DNA of 64,000 nucleotides from JAJPKK01 sp963702755 (lineage in GTDB: Bacteria; Pseudomonadota; Alphaproteobacteria; Rhizobiales; Xanthobacteraceae), in contig CAVPDZ010000007.1 in the NCBI GenBank assembly GCA_963702755.1, positions 434,001 through 498,000 on the forward strand. Reading direction: 5' to 3'. The position numbers and the translations under genes were made by a program. Shown one piece after another: positions 54,673-63,197 of this stretch. The notes beneath the pieces are model-generated. The model ran no database searches, was not told the origin of the DNA, and worked only from the letters and a program-made list of their open reading frames with translations. Position 1 is the stretch's first letter. Each line of letters begins with the position of its first letter.

Positions 54673-55486
54673 ATGCGGCTCGTCGTCACCACCTGGAATG
54701 TCAACTCGGTTCGGCTGCGCATCAATCTCGTGACGCGATTCCTTCGCGCCGTGCAGCCGGACGTGATCTGTCTTCAGGAAACCAAGTGTCCTGACGACAA
54801 GTTTCCGCGCAAACGCTTTGCGAAGCTCGGCTACATCCACGCTGCGCTCAACGGGCAGAAGGGCTACCACGGGGTCGCCATCCTGTCCCGGCTGCCGATC
54901 GAATCGATCAGATGCGCGCAGCTATTGCGGCAAGAGCGATTCGCGCCACGTCGCCGTGACGTTCGGCGAGCGGGCTGGGCTGAAAGATCCCGCCACGCTG
55001 CATAACTTCTATGTTCCGGCCGGCGGCGACGAACCGGACACGGCGGTGAACGAGAAGTTCGCCCACAAGCTCGCGTTTCTCGATGAGATGATCGCGGCGC
55101 CTGATCTCCGCCCCGGCAAAGGCCGCGCAATTCTCGTGGGCGATCTCAATGTCGCGCCGCTCGAGCACGACGTCTGGAGCCACAAACAGCTCCTGAAGGT
55201 CGTTTCGCACACGCCCATCGAGTGCGACAAACTCAACGCGGTTCAGCGGGCCGGCGAATGGCACGACGTCATGCGCGGCCTCGTGCCGGAACCTGCCAAG
55301 CTCTACACATGGTGGAGCTATCGGGCCCAGGATTGGGAAGCGGCCGATCGGGGGCGACGGCTCGATCATATCTGGGTGAGCCCGGCAGTCGCAGACCGGG
55401 TGACGGGCATGACCGTGGCGAAGCCGGTGCGCGGCTGGACAAGGCCGTCGGATCACGTCCCGGTCACGGCGACGCTCGAATTGTAA
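54673..55486 (+). CDS. xthA: Exodeoxyribonuclease III, frame broken once
   Basis: About 270 residues after removing one T at 54925-54926. AP endonuclease/exonuclease III fold: TTWNVNSVRLR, ICLQETKCPDDKFP with the metal glutamate, KGYHGVAILSR, then CGKSDSRHVAVTF, VGDLNVAPLEHDVW with Asp/Asn of the active site, RRLDHIWVSP and SDHVPV with the catalytic histidine. It cuts abasic sites in base excision repair. ATG 54673 is 23 bases after lolA. Confidence 0.92.
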
Positions 55487-55501
55487 GCCGCTAAAATGGG
55501 C

Positions 55502-55973
55502 TTATCGTCGGCGATCCGGACGGTCGAGCGTACTGCGCACCGCGGTGATCTCCTCGGTTGCGAGATTGACGCGCTCAGCGAGGCGATCGCGCATCAGTCG
55601 CGCGGCGTCGGGGAAGCCCTCCAGCACTTTGTGGAACAGGCTGCGCGAAATGCGGATGACAGTGGTCGGCTCGGCCGCGACAGCGGTCGCCGGCCGTATC
55701 GTCTCGGTGAGCAGCGCGAGTTCGCCGACCAGCGTGCCGGGTCCCAGCGTCAAACTCGGATCGGATCGCTTGGGATCGTGCTGGGTCAGCTTCAGCGAGC
55801 CTTCCTGGATGACATAGCCTGCGTCCGCGGTTTCGCCCGCGCGAAACAACACTTCGCCATCGGCCAAGTTTCCGCGTCTCCGAACCGATGGCGATGATCT
55901 GAAGGGCCGCAAAGCCCAGTTGCGCGAAGGTCGGGACCCGCTCCAGAAACGCAATATCGTCTTCGAGTGCCAT
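55502..55973 (-). CDS. Crp/Fnr-type cyclic-nucleotide-binding domain protein, frame broken once
   Basis: About 156 residues after removing one base of TTT 55869-55871, joining IIAIGSETR to NLADGEVLFRAGETADAGYV. The cNMP fold is complete (QEGSLKLTQHD, LGPGTLVGELALLTETIRPA, TTVIRISRSLFHKVLEGFP) but the usual helix-turn-helix domain is absent: the chain ends after one more helix (RLAERVNLATEEITAVR). It is therefore a sensor or scaffold domain without DNA binding. It converges on xthA and lies 17 bases after the response-regulator gene, same strand. Confidence 0.85.
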
Positions 55974-55990
55974 CGACTGTACGGCGTCAG

Positions 55991-56677
55991 TTACGGAACG
56001 AGCTTATAGCCGCCGGCCTCGGTCACCAGGATTTCCGGAGCGGCCGCGTCCTTCTCGATTTTCTGGCGCAACCGGTAAATGTGGGTTTCGAGCGTGTGGG
56101 TCGTCACACCGGAATTGTATCCCCACACCTCCTGCAACAGCACTTCGCGCGAGATTGGACGCTGGCCCGCGCGGAACAGGAATCGGAGGATGGCGGTCTC
56201 CTTCTCGGTCAGGCGAATCTTGTTGCCCTTGCCTCCGACCAGGAGTTTGGAGCTCGGCTGGAACGAATAGGGTCCGATGGTGAAGACCGCATCCTCGCTG
56301 GCTTCGTGCTGACGCAACTGGGCGCGGATGCGCGCCAGCAGGACCGCGAATCGGAACGGCTTGGTGACGTAGTCGTTGGCACCGGACTCGAGGCCCAGGA
56401 TGGTATCCGAGTCGGTATCGTGACCGGTCAACATGATGATCGGCGCCTTGAAGGCGTTCTTGCGCAGGATCCGCACCGCCTCGCGACCGTCGATGTCCGG
56501 AAGCCCGACATCCATGAGGACGAGGTCGATCTGCCCGCCCTTGGCAGCCTGCACTCCCTTGGCCCCGCTATCCACAGCGATCGGCTCGAACTCTTCGTGC
56601 AGCGACAGCTGTTCGACCAAAGCATCGCGCAAATCAGTGTCGTCATCGACAATCAGGATACGGCGCGCGGTTGCCAT
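55991..56677 (-). CDS. OmpR-family response regulator (CenR-like)
   Basis: A 228-residue regulator: receiver domain with acidic pocket VDDD (10-13) and phospho-acceptor Asp56 in LVLMDVGLPDIDGRE, the T and K switch residues in MLTGHD and YVTKPF, then a winged helix (IRLTEKETAILRFLFRAGQR; TTHTLETHIYRLRQKI). The pattern, especially LSLHEEFE and GANDYVTKPFRF, reminds me of CenR, the cell-envelope regulator of alphaproteobacteria; that is recall. No histidine kinase is adjacent. GAGGA before ATG 56677. Divergent from an L,D-transpeptidase-like gene, a fitting envelope neighbour. Confidence 0.88.
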   Translation of the reverse strand: MATARRILIVDDDTDLRDALVEQLSLHEEFEPIAVDSGAKGVQAAKGGQIDLVLMDVGLPDIDGREAVRILRKNAFKAPIIMLTGHDTDSDTILGLESGANDYVTKPFRFAVLLARIRAQLRQHEASEDAVFTIGPYSFQPSSKLLVGGKGNKIRLTEKETAILRFLFRAGQRPISREVLLQEVWGYNSGVTTHTLETHIYRLRQKIEKDAAAPEILVTEAGGYKLVP

Positions 56678-56801
56678 AAAAATCCTCAGGGGGTTGTTGC
56701 CGTAAGCCTCCGGCAAATAGAGCAATCACAGAGAAAAGCGCAAGCTTTGCCCCGGCAGGCGAACGGTAGCGTACGGAGGCCGAGTCGGCTTATTAACGAT
56801 T

Positions 56802-57335
56802 ATGAATCACCTGACGCTCACGAGAATAGACATTCGTGCGCGACCCTCCAACCGTCGCCAGGGGTGGCTCGCTGCCGGAGTGTGGCACATACCAGTCGCA
56901 CTCGGCCGTTCCGGCATCGCCGCGAACAAGCGTGAGGGCGACGGCGCAACGCCAGCCGGCCGCTACCATCCCGTCAGGCTGTGGTGGCGCGGCGATCGTT
57001 TGCCGCGACCGCGGACACAATTGCCGGTTCGCTCGATTGCTCCGTGGGATGCGTGGTGCGAGGACCCAACGGATCGCCGCTATAATCGACCTATCCGGTT
57101 GCGCGCGAGCCAACCGGGCGATCGATTACGCCGAACCGATGCGCTTTATGACTTGGTGATCGAGATCGACCATAACGTCCGCCCGCGGATCGCGGGACGC
57201 GGCAGTGCGGTCTTCATCCATGTCGCCCGGCCCGGGCTGGCGCCCACCGCAGGCTGCGTTGCCATGCCCGCCGGAGTCCTGGGGCGGCTGGTGAGGCGGC
57301 TTGGACCGCGCACGGAAATCTATATTCATCGTTAA
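56802..57335 (+). CDS. YkuD-family (L,D-transpeptidase-like) protein with altered catalytic loop
   Basis: A 177-residue protein of the small YkuD subgroup: AGVWHIPVALGRSGI, REGDGATPAGRYHPVRLWWR, and the catalytic region FIHVARPGLAPTAGCVAMP, in which the usual S/T-HGC is T-A-GC with the cysteine kept. No signal peptide is seen, although ordinary L,D-transpeptidases act in the periplasm. It may cross-link or trim peptidoglycan, or have another substrate. Divergent from the OmpR-type regulator, 124 bases apart. Confidence 0.87.
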   Translation: MNHLTLTRIDIRARPSNRRQGWLAAGVWHIPVALGRSGIAANKREGDGATPAGRYHPVRLWWRGDRLPRPRTQLPVRSIAPWDAWCEDPTDRRYNRPIRLRASQPGDRLRRTDALYDLVIEIDHNVRPRIAGRGSAVFIHVARPGLAPTAGCVAMPAGVLGRLVRRLGPRTEIYIHR

Positions 57336-57353
57336 TTTTTTCGGCTGCCTTTT

Positions 57354-58037
57354 TCACGTTCGAGCCCCGAAAATTGCGCTGCCCACGCGCACGTGGGTGG
57401 CACCGAACCAAATCGCGATCTCGAAATCGGCGCTCATGCCCATGGATAGCAGTCTCAGGCCGTTGCGTTCCGCGATTTTCGCGGTCAGCGCGAAATGGGG
57501 GGCCGGCGCCTCGTCCGCCGGGGGAATGCACATCAGCCCCGCAATATCGAGGCCATAGGTGGTGCGGCATGCGGCGATAAAGGCATCGGCCTGCTCGGGC
57601 ATGACTCCGGCCTTTTGCGGCTCGGCACCGGTGTTGATCTCGACGAACAGCCGCGGCGAACGGCCGTGGCGCTCGATCTCCTTTGCCAAGGCCGCGCACA
57701 AGCTGGCGCGGTCGACAACGTGGATTGCATCAAATAGGGCGACGGCGTCCCTTGCCTTATTGGACTGCAGCGGGCCGATCATATGAAGCTCAAGGCCGGG
57801 AAAGCGCTCACGGAGCATCGGCCATTTCGCCTGCGCCTCCTGCACCCGGTTCTCGCCGAAAACACGGTGTCCTGCCTCGATCACCGGCGCGATCGCGTCA
57901 GCCGCAAAGGTCTTCGACACCGCCACAAGGGTGACCTCGTCGCGGGAGCGGCCGCAGTCATGGCAGGCGACCGCGATTTCGCGGTTCACCGCGGCAAGCG
58001 CGGCAACCGGATCGTGGGGCTCGGAGGGCGCAGTCAT
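57354..58037 (-). CDS. YggS/PROSC-family PLP homeostasis protein
   Basis: A 227-residue TIM-barrel protein that binds pyridoxal phosphate on the lysine of LVAVSKTFAAD; RVFGENRVQEAQAKWP, HMIGPLQSNKARDAV, VEINTGAEPQKAG and the end VRVGSAIFGAR are the signatures. It has no enzyme activity but balances PLP and amino-acid pools. It converges on the YkuD gene and diverges from the GGDEF gene. Confidence 0.96.
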   Translation of the reverse strand: MTAPSEPHDPVAALAAVNREIAVACHDCGRSRDEVTLVAVSKTFAADAIAPVIEAGHRVFGENRVQEAQAKWPMLRERFPGLELHMIGPLQSNKARDAVALFDAIHVVDRASLCAALAKEIERHGRSPRLFVEINTGAEPQKAGVMPEQADAFIAACRTTYGLDIAGLMCIPPADEAPAPHFALTAKIAERNGLRLLSMGMSADFEIAIWFGATHVRVGSAIFGART

Positions 58038-58101
58038 CTGTGCAACCTGAATTTAACGCTCAAATAGCTCAAAATTTATCGATCCGTCCCAGCGGGTTTT
58101 C

Positions 58102-59796
58102 ATGCTTGTTCGCTATAGCAGTCGGCAGGGTTGGATCGCGATGCTGACCGACAAAAAATCCGGACCAAGGAGCGCCGCCGAAAAACCGCGGGTCAGCATA
58201 CGCGCCCGTATCATCATCCTGGCATTGCTGTTGATCGTGCCGCCGATGGCCGAGCGGGTTCGCCTCCTTGAGCACACCCGCAGCGACCGCATCGCGCGCG
58301 CCTTCGACGAGGTCGCCGACCTCGCCCGGCGCAGCGCGCTCGCACAATCGCAAAACATCAACGCGACCCGCACGCTCCTGCAAGTGATGGCGCGGGCATA
58401 CGCTGCACTTTCCGATCGCGGGCAGAGTTGCTCGGCGTTCCTGGCCAACTTCGGAAACGATCTTCGCGGGATCACCAGCCTCTCCATTGTGGGCAGCAAC
58501 GAACGCATCGCCTGTTCGACGCGACCATCCGCCATCGGCCTCGATGTATCCGATCGCGATTACATCCAGAAGGCTCGCGAGACCGGCCAATTCGCGCTGA
58601 GCGGCTATCTCGTCGAGCGCCTCAAGGACGACCCCGCCATCATGGCGGCCTATCCGATCATGGGCGCTGACCGGCATATCCAGGCGATCATAGTCGCGGC
58701 CGTTGATCTTGCGTGGGTCGAGCGATTTGCCCGCATGATCGACCAGCGCAAAGGTGCATCCGCTTTCCTGCTCGACGGTCGCGGCGTTTTGCTCACCCAA
58801 TTGCCCGGCCGCGGCAAAGGTGACGAGGGTGCGAAGCCCGCCCTGCCGCTGATCGAAGCGGCCACATCGGAGAAGCAGGGCACCATGCTCGCCACGGGCC
58901 TTGATGGGGTCCGGCGAATTTACGCTTTCAACACGTTGCCCGGCACCGACACGCGAATCGTGGTCGGCATCGATGAGAAGGAAGCACTGGGGCGTATCGA
59001 TCGCGATATTGCGATCAGCTACCTCCAACTTGCCCTGTTCGGCTTGCTCGCGATGCTGCTCGCCTGGTTTGTCGGCGAGCGCTTCATCATCGAGCCGATT
59101 CGCTCGCTCGCCCGCACCGCCGCGAGCATCGGTCGCGGCGAATTGGATGCGCGTCCGCAGCCGGGCAAATGGACAGCGGAGTTCGCCCCCCTGGCAGCCG
59201 CGCTCACGGACATGGCGGCCAAGCTCGCCGCGCGCGACCGCGAGCTGCGTGCTGCCAACCGGCACCTCGAAGAGCTTGCCTTGTTCGACGGTCTGACCGG
59301 GCTGCCGAACCGCCGCAGCCTTGATGTCCGTCTCTCCTCCACGTGGCTTGCTGCCGATCCGAACGAGCCGATCGGCCTGATGATGATCGATGTCGATCAT
59401 TTCAAGCTCTACAACGATACCCAGGGGCACCTGGAGGGCGACAACTGCCTGCGCGATATCGGCAAGGCGCTCGGGTCAGTGGTGCGAGACGACGATTTCG
59501 TCGCCCGCTATGGCGGCGAGGAGTTCGTGATGCTGATGCCGGGCGTGACCACCGCCGAGGCAAACGAAATCGCGGAGCGGGCGCGCCTGGCGGTCGTCGC
59601 ACTGGAAATCGTCCATCCGGCGACGACCACCGGCATTGTCAGCATCAGCATCGGGGTCGCAATCCTTTCGCCAGCCGAAGCGGACGGCGAACAGGCGCTC
59701 GTGGAAGCTGCCGACGCCGCGCTCTACCAGGCCAAAAAACGCGGCCGCAACGTGGTCGCAGTCTGGACGCCACCTCTCCTCGCCGAGGCCAGTTGA
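58102..59796 (+). CDS. Membrane-bound diguanylate cyclase with extracytoplasmic Cache-type sensor
   Basis: A 564-residue protein: N-terminal span (about 34-50), a periplasmic dCache-like sensor (about 55-300, with DVSDRDYIQKARETG and AAVDLAWVERFARM), a second span (about 312-330), a HAMP region (IEPIRSLARTAASIGRGELD) and a GGDEF domain (about 390-555). The active loop is GGEEF at 471-475, and RDDD (462-465) five residues before it is the RxxD inhibitory site, so it should make cyclic di-GMP with product inhibition. ATG 58102 or 58141 may be the start. Confidence 0.93.
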   Translation: MLVRYSSRQGWIAMLTDKKSGPRSAAEKPRVSIRARIIILALLLIVPPMAERVRLLEHTRSDRIARAFDEVADLARRSALAQSQNINATRTLLQVMARAYAALSDRGQSCSAFLANFGNDLRGITSLSIVGSNERIACSTRPSAIGLDVSDRDYIQKARETGQFALSGYLVERLKDDPAIMAAYPIMGADRHIQAIIVAAVDLAWVERFARMIDQRKGASAFLLDGRGVLLTQLPGRGKGDEGAKPALPLIEAATSEKQGTMLATGLDGVRRIYAFNTLPGTDTRIVVGIDEKEALGRIDRDIAISYLQLALFGLLAMLLAWFVGERFIIEPIRSLARTAASIGRGELDARPQPGKWTAEFAPLAAALTDMAAKLAARDRELRAANRHLEELALFDGLTGLPNRRSLDVRLSSTWLAADPNEPIGLMMIDVDHFKLYNDTQGHLEGDNCLRDIGKALGSVVRDDDFVARYGGEEFVMLMPGVTTAEANEIAERARLAVVALEIVHPATTTGIVSISIGVAILSPAEADGEQALVEAADAALYQAKKRGRNVVAVWTPPLLAEAS

Positions 59797-60006
59797 CCCG
59801 TACGATCAGCACGCGGCCCACGCGATTCGCCCCTTTGCTGCGTGGACAAAACCTCCGCGCCGGGCGGCCCTGCGAACCAAAAAGTCTTCATCTTTTAGGG
59901 ATCATGCGCTAGCCGTACGACCTGATCCGGCCGAAATGCCGCGCTAAGGTTGTTCGGCCATTGTTGAGCGATGTCCCATTGTAGAGATGTCTAAGTACAC
60001 ACGATC

Positions 60007-62631
60007 ATGAGCATTGAGCGATACAACGCGCGCGCGGCCGAGGCGCGCTGGCAAGGGATTTGGGACGAGCGGGAGGTGTTTGCGACCCGCAACGACGATC
60101 CGCGTCCGAAATACTACGTGCTGGAAATGTTCCCGTATCCGTCGGGCCGGATCCATATGGGCCACGTGCGCAACTATGCCATGGGCGATGTGGTGGCGCG
60201 CTACAAGCGCGCCCGGGGCTTCAACGTGCTGCATCCCATGGGGTGGGACGCGTTCGGCATGCCGGCCGAGAACGCCGCCATGGCCAACAAGGTGCATCCC
60301 CGGACCTGGACTTACGAGAACATCGCCGCCATGAAGCGGCAGCTCAAATCGATGGGCCTGTCGCTTGACTGGAGCCGCGAAATCGCGACCTGCGATCCGG
60401 CCTATTACAAACATCAGCAGAAGATGTTCCTGGACTTCCTCGCGGCAGGGCTTGTCGAGCGCAAGCAGTCCAAGGTGAACTGGGACCCGGTCGACCAGAC
60501 GGTGCTCGCCAACGAGCAGGTCATCGATGGCCGCGGCTGGCGCTCCGGCGCGCCGGTCGAACAGCGCGAGCTGACCCAGTGGTTCTTCAAGATCACCGAC
60601 TTTTCGGAAGAGCTGCTGGAGGCCATCGACGGCCTCGATCGATGGCCCGACAAAGTGCGCCTGATGCAGCGCAATTGGATCGGCCGCTCCGAAGGTTTGC
60701 TCGTCCGCTTTGCGCTCGATCCTGCGACCGCCCCAAACGGCGAGACCGAGCTCGAAATCTTCACCACGCGCCATGACACCATCTTCGGCGTGAAATTCAT
60801 GGCGCTGTCGCCGGACCATCCGTTGGCGGCCGCGGCGGCAGCCCGCAATCCGGCGCTCGCGAAGTTCATCGAAGAGTGCCGGCACACCGGGACGGCGCAG
60901 GAATTGATCGACAAGGCCGAGAAGCTCGGATTCGACACCGGCATCAAGGCGATCCATCCGTTCGATCCGACGTGGAAGATCCCGGTTTACGTCGCGAACT
61001 TCATTTTGATGGAGTACGGCACCGGCGCGATCTACGGCACCCCCGCCCATGACCAGCGCGACCTCGACTTCGCGAATAAATACGGTCTCGGCAATACCCC
61101 CGTGGTGTGTCCGGTGGGCCAGGACCCGAGCACCTTCGTGATCACCGACGTCGCCTATGACGGCGATGGGCGAATGATCAATTCACGCTTCCTCGACGGC
61201 ATGACCTTGGAACAGGCTCAGGAAGAGGTGGCGCGGCGACTTGAGCGGCAGACGGACGGCAATCGTCCGGCGGCACAGCGCCAGGTGAACTTTCGCCTCC
61301 GCGATTGGGGCATCTCGCGCCAGCGCTATTGGGGCTGCCCGATCCCAATCATCCACTGCGACGTCTGCGGCGTCGTGCCGGTGCCGGCCGCCGACCTGCC
61401 GGTGAAGTTGCCGGAAGATGTCGATTTCGACCGTCCAGGCAACCCGCTCGATCGCCACCCGACCTGGAAACACGTCTCTTGTCCGCAATGCGGCCGCGCG
61501 GCGCGGCGCGAGACCGACACCATGGACACGTTCGTGGATTTGTCGTGGTATTTCGCGCGCTTTACGGATCCGTGGATCGCGACGGCGCCGACCGACCTGC
61601 GCGCGGTCGATGAATGGCTGCCGGTCGACCAGTATATCGGCGGCATCGAGCATGCCATTCTGCATCTTCTCTACAGCCGCTTCTTCACGCGCGCCATGAA
61701 GATGACCGGCCATGCCGGCGTCGAGGAGCCGTTTGCCGGGCTGTTCACCCAGGGCATGGTGGTGCACGAGACCTATCGCGCCGCCGACGGCACGTTCGCT
61801 GCGCCGGCGGAGGTCAAGATCGAGGGGGTTGGCGACGCCCGTAGCGCGACGCTGATCGCGACCGGTGGGCCGATCGAGATCGGTCCCATCGAAAAAATGT
61901 CGAAATCCAAGCGCAATACCGTAGACCCGGACGACATCATCGGCACCTTCGGGGCCGATACGGCGCGCTGGTTCATGCTGTCGGACTCGCCGCCCGAACG
62001 CGATGTCATCTGGACCGAAGAGGGCGTCCAGGGGGCTTGGCGCTTCGTTCAGAGACTATGGCGGCTCGTCAATGAGGCCGCCGAGATTGCGCGCACCGCG
62101 CCCGCAAGCCGGCCGGATGCGTTCTCAGAAGCTGCGGTCGCGGTCCGCAAAGCCGCACATGGGGCGTTGGCGAAGGTATCCGAGGATGTGGAAAAGCTGC
62201 GCTTCAATCGCTGCATCGCGCATATCTATGAATTCGCGAATGCGTTGCAGGCCGCCCTCGCGAATGGGGGCAACGTGGCCCCTGACTTTGCGTTCGCCGC
62301 CCGCGAGGCGGGGGATATTCTCGTGCAGCTATTCCACCCGATGATGCCCCATCTCGCCGAAGAATGCTGGGCGGTGCTCGGTCATGATACACTGCTGGCA
62401 ATGCAATCCTGGCCGGAGGTCGAACCTGCTCTTCTGGTCGAAGACACGATCACCTTGCCGATCCAGATCAACGGCAAGAAGCGTGCTGACGTGACGGTTG
62501 CACGTGATGCCGGCAACGCCGACATCGAGGCGGCGGTTCTCGCGCTCGATGCCGTCAAACGTGCGCTCGACGGCAAGCGGCCGAAAAAGGTGATCATTGT
62601 TCCGCAGAGGATCGTCAATGTCGTGGCGTGA
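60007..62631 (+). CDS. leuS: Leucyl-tRNA synthetase
   Basis: LeuS, 874 residues, class Ia synthetase charging tRNA-Leu. HMGH (about 49-52, the HIGH motif) lies in YPSGRIHMGHVRNYAMGDV, the CP1 editing domain has the conserved TRHDTIFGVKFMALSPDHP, and KMSKSKRNTVDP (about 630-641) is the KMSKS loop. Length and motifs are normal, and the reading frame is intact. It overlaps lptE by 14 bases. Confidence 0.98.
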   Translation: MSIERYNARAAEARWQGIWDEREVFATRNDDPRPKYYVLEMFPYPSGRIHMGHVRNYAMGDVVARYKRARGFNVLHPMGWDAFGMPAENAAMANKVHPRTWTYENIAAMKRQLKSMGLSLDWSREIATCDPAYYKHQQKMFLDFLAAGLVERKQSKVNWDPVDQTVLANEQVIDGRGWRSGAPVEQRELTQWFFKITDFSEELLEAIDGLDRWPDKVRLMQRNWIGRSEGLLVRFALDPATAPNGETELEIFTTRHDTIFGVKFMALSPDHPLAAAAAARNPALAKFIEECRHTGTAQELIDKAEKLGFDTGIKAIHPFDPTWKIPVYVANFILMEYGTGAIYGTPAHDQRDLDFANKYGLGNTPVVCPVGQDPSTFVITDVAYDGDGRMINSRFLDGMTLEQAQEEVARRLERQTDGNRPAAQRQVNFRLRDWGISRQRYWGCPIPIIHCDVCGVVPVPAADLPVKLPEDVDFDRPGNPLDRHPTWKHVSCPQCGRAARRETDTMDTFVDLSWYFARFTDPWIATAPTDLRAVDEWLPVDQYIGGIEHAILHLLYSRFFTRAMKMTGHAGVEEPFAGLFTQGMVVHETYRAADGTFAAPAEVKIEGVGDARSATLIATGGPIEIGPIEKMSKSKRNTVDPDDIIGTFGADTARWFMLSDSPPERDVIWTEEGVQGAWRFVQRLWRLVNEAAEIARTAPASRPDAFSEAAVAVRKAAHGALAKVSEDVEKLRFNRCIAHIYEFANALQAALANGGNVAPDFAFAAREAGDILVQLFHPMMPHLAEECWAVLGHDTLLAMQSWPEVEPALLVEDTITLPIQINGKKRADVTVARDAGNADIEAAVLALDAVKRALDGKRPKKVIIVPQRIVNVVA

Positions 62632-63184
62632 GCCAGCGGGACTACGCGGTATCGTGGTGCGCGTTGCCGGTATCGTGGCTGCCGGCGCATTGGTATCCGG
62701 CTGCTTCCAGCCTCTTTATGGCAACTACTCATTAGCAGGCAACTCGTCGGTCGCCGCGGCGATGGCGAGCGTCGACGTCAATCAGATCGCAGCGCCAAGC
62801 GGCACGCCTGAATTGCGCGTCGCGGTCGAGCTGCGCAACCAGCTGTTGTTCAACCTGACGGGCGGCTCCGGGGGAGCGCCTCCGGCCTATCGGTTGACCG
62901 TGCGCATGTCGACGAGCCGCACGTCGGTCATCGTCGACGTGACTACGGGTCTGCCCGATGTGGAGAATTACGGGATCACCGCCACCTACGACCTGATCGA
63001 TGCCAAGTCCGGCAAGGTCGTCGTCAACAGCCAGGCATTCGCGCGGGTGTCCTACGATATCCCGGGACAGGAGCAGCGGTTCGCCCGCGCGCGCGGACTG
63101 CGCGATGCAGAGAACCGCGCCGCCAAAGAGATCGCCGACAACATCCGGAATCGCCTCGCGTCCTATTTCGTCGCCGGGACCTGA
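62618..63184 (+). CDS. lptE: LPS-assembly lipoprotein LptE
   Basis: A 188-residue lipoprotein with an N-terminal signal and lipobox LVSGC (Cys at about residue 29), then FQPLYGN typical of LptE, and a DUF-type beta fold ending in RARGLRDAENRAAKEIADNI and RNRLASYF. With LptD it inserts lipopolysaccharide into the outer membrane. ATG 62618 overlaps the leuS end and has GAGG upstream; the order leuS-lptE-holA is standard. Confidence 0.9.
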   Translation: MSWREPAGLRGIVVRVAGIVAAGALVSGCFQPLYGNYSLAGNSSVAAAMASVDVNQIAAPSGTPELRVAVELRNQLLFNLTGGSGGAPPAYRLTVRMSTSRTSVIVDVTTGLPDVENYGITATYDLIDAKSGKVVVNSQAFARVSYDIPGQEQRFARARGLRDAENRAAKEIADNIRNRLASYFVAGT

Positions 63185-63197
63185 GCAACAGGCACCA

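Noticed and set aside
58045..58065. Possible CtrA box between yggS and the GGDEF gene (GCAA-N7-TTAAC)
   Set aside because: Two mismatches in the first half-site; not better than chance.
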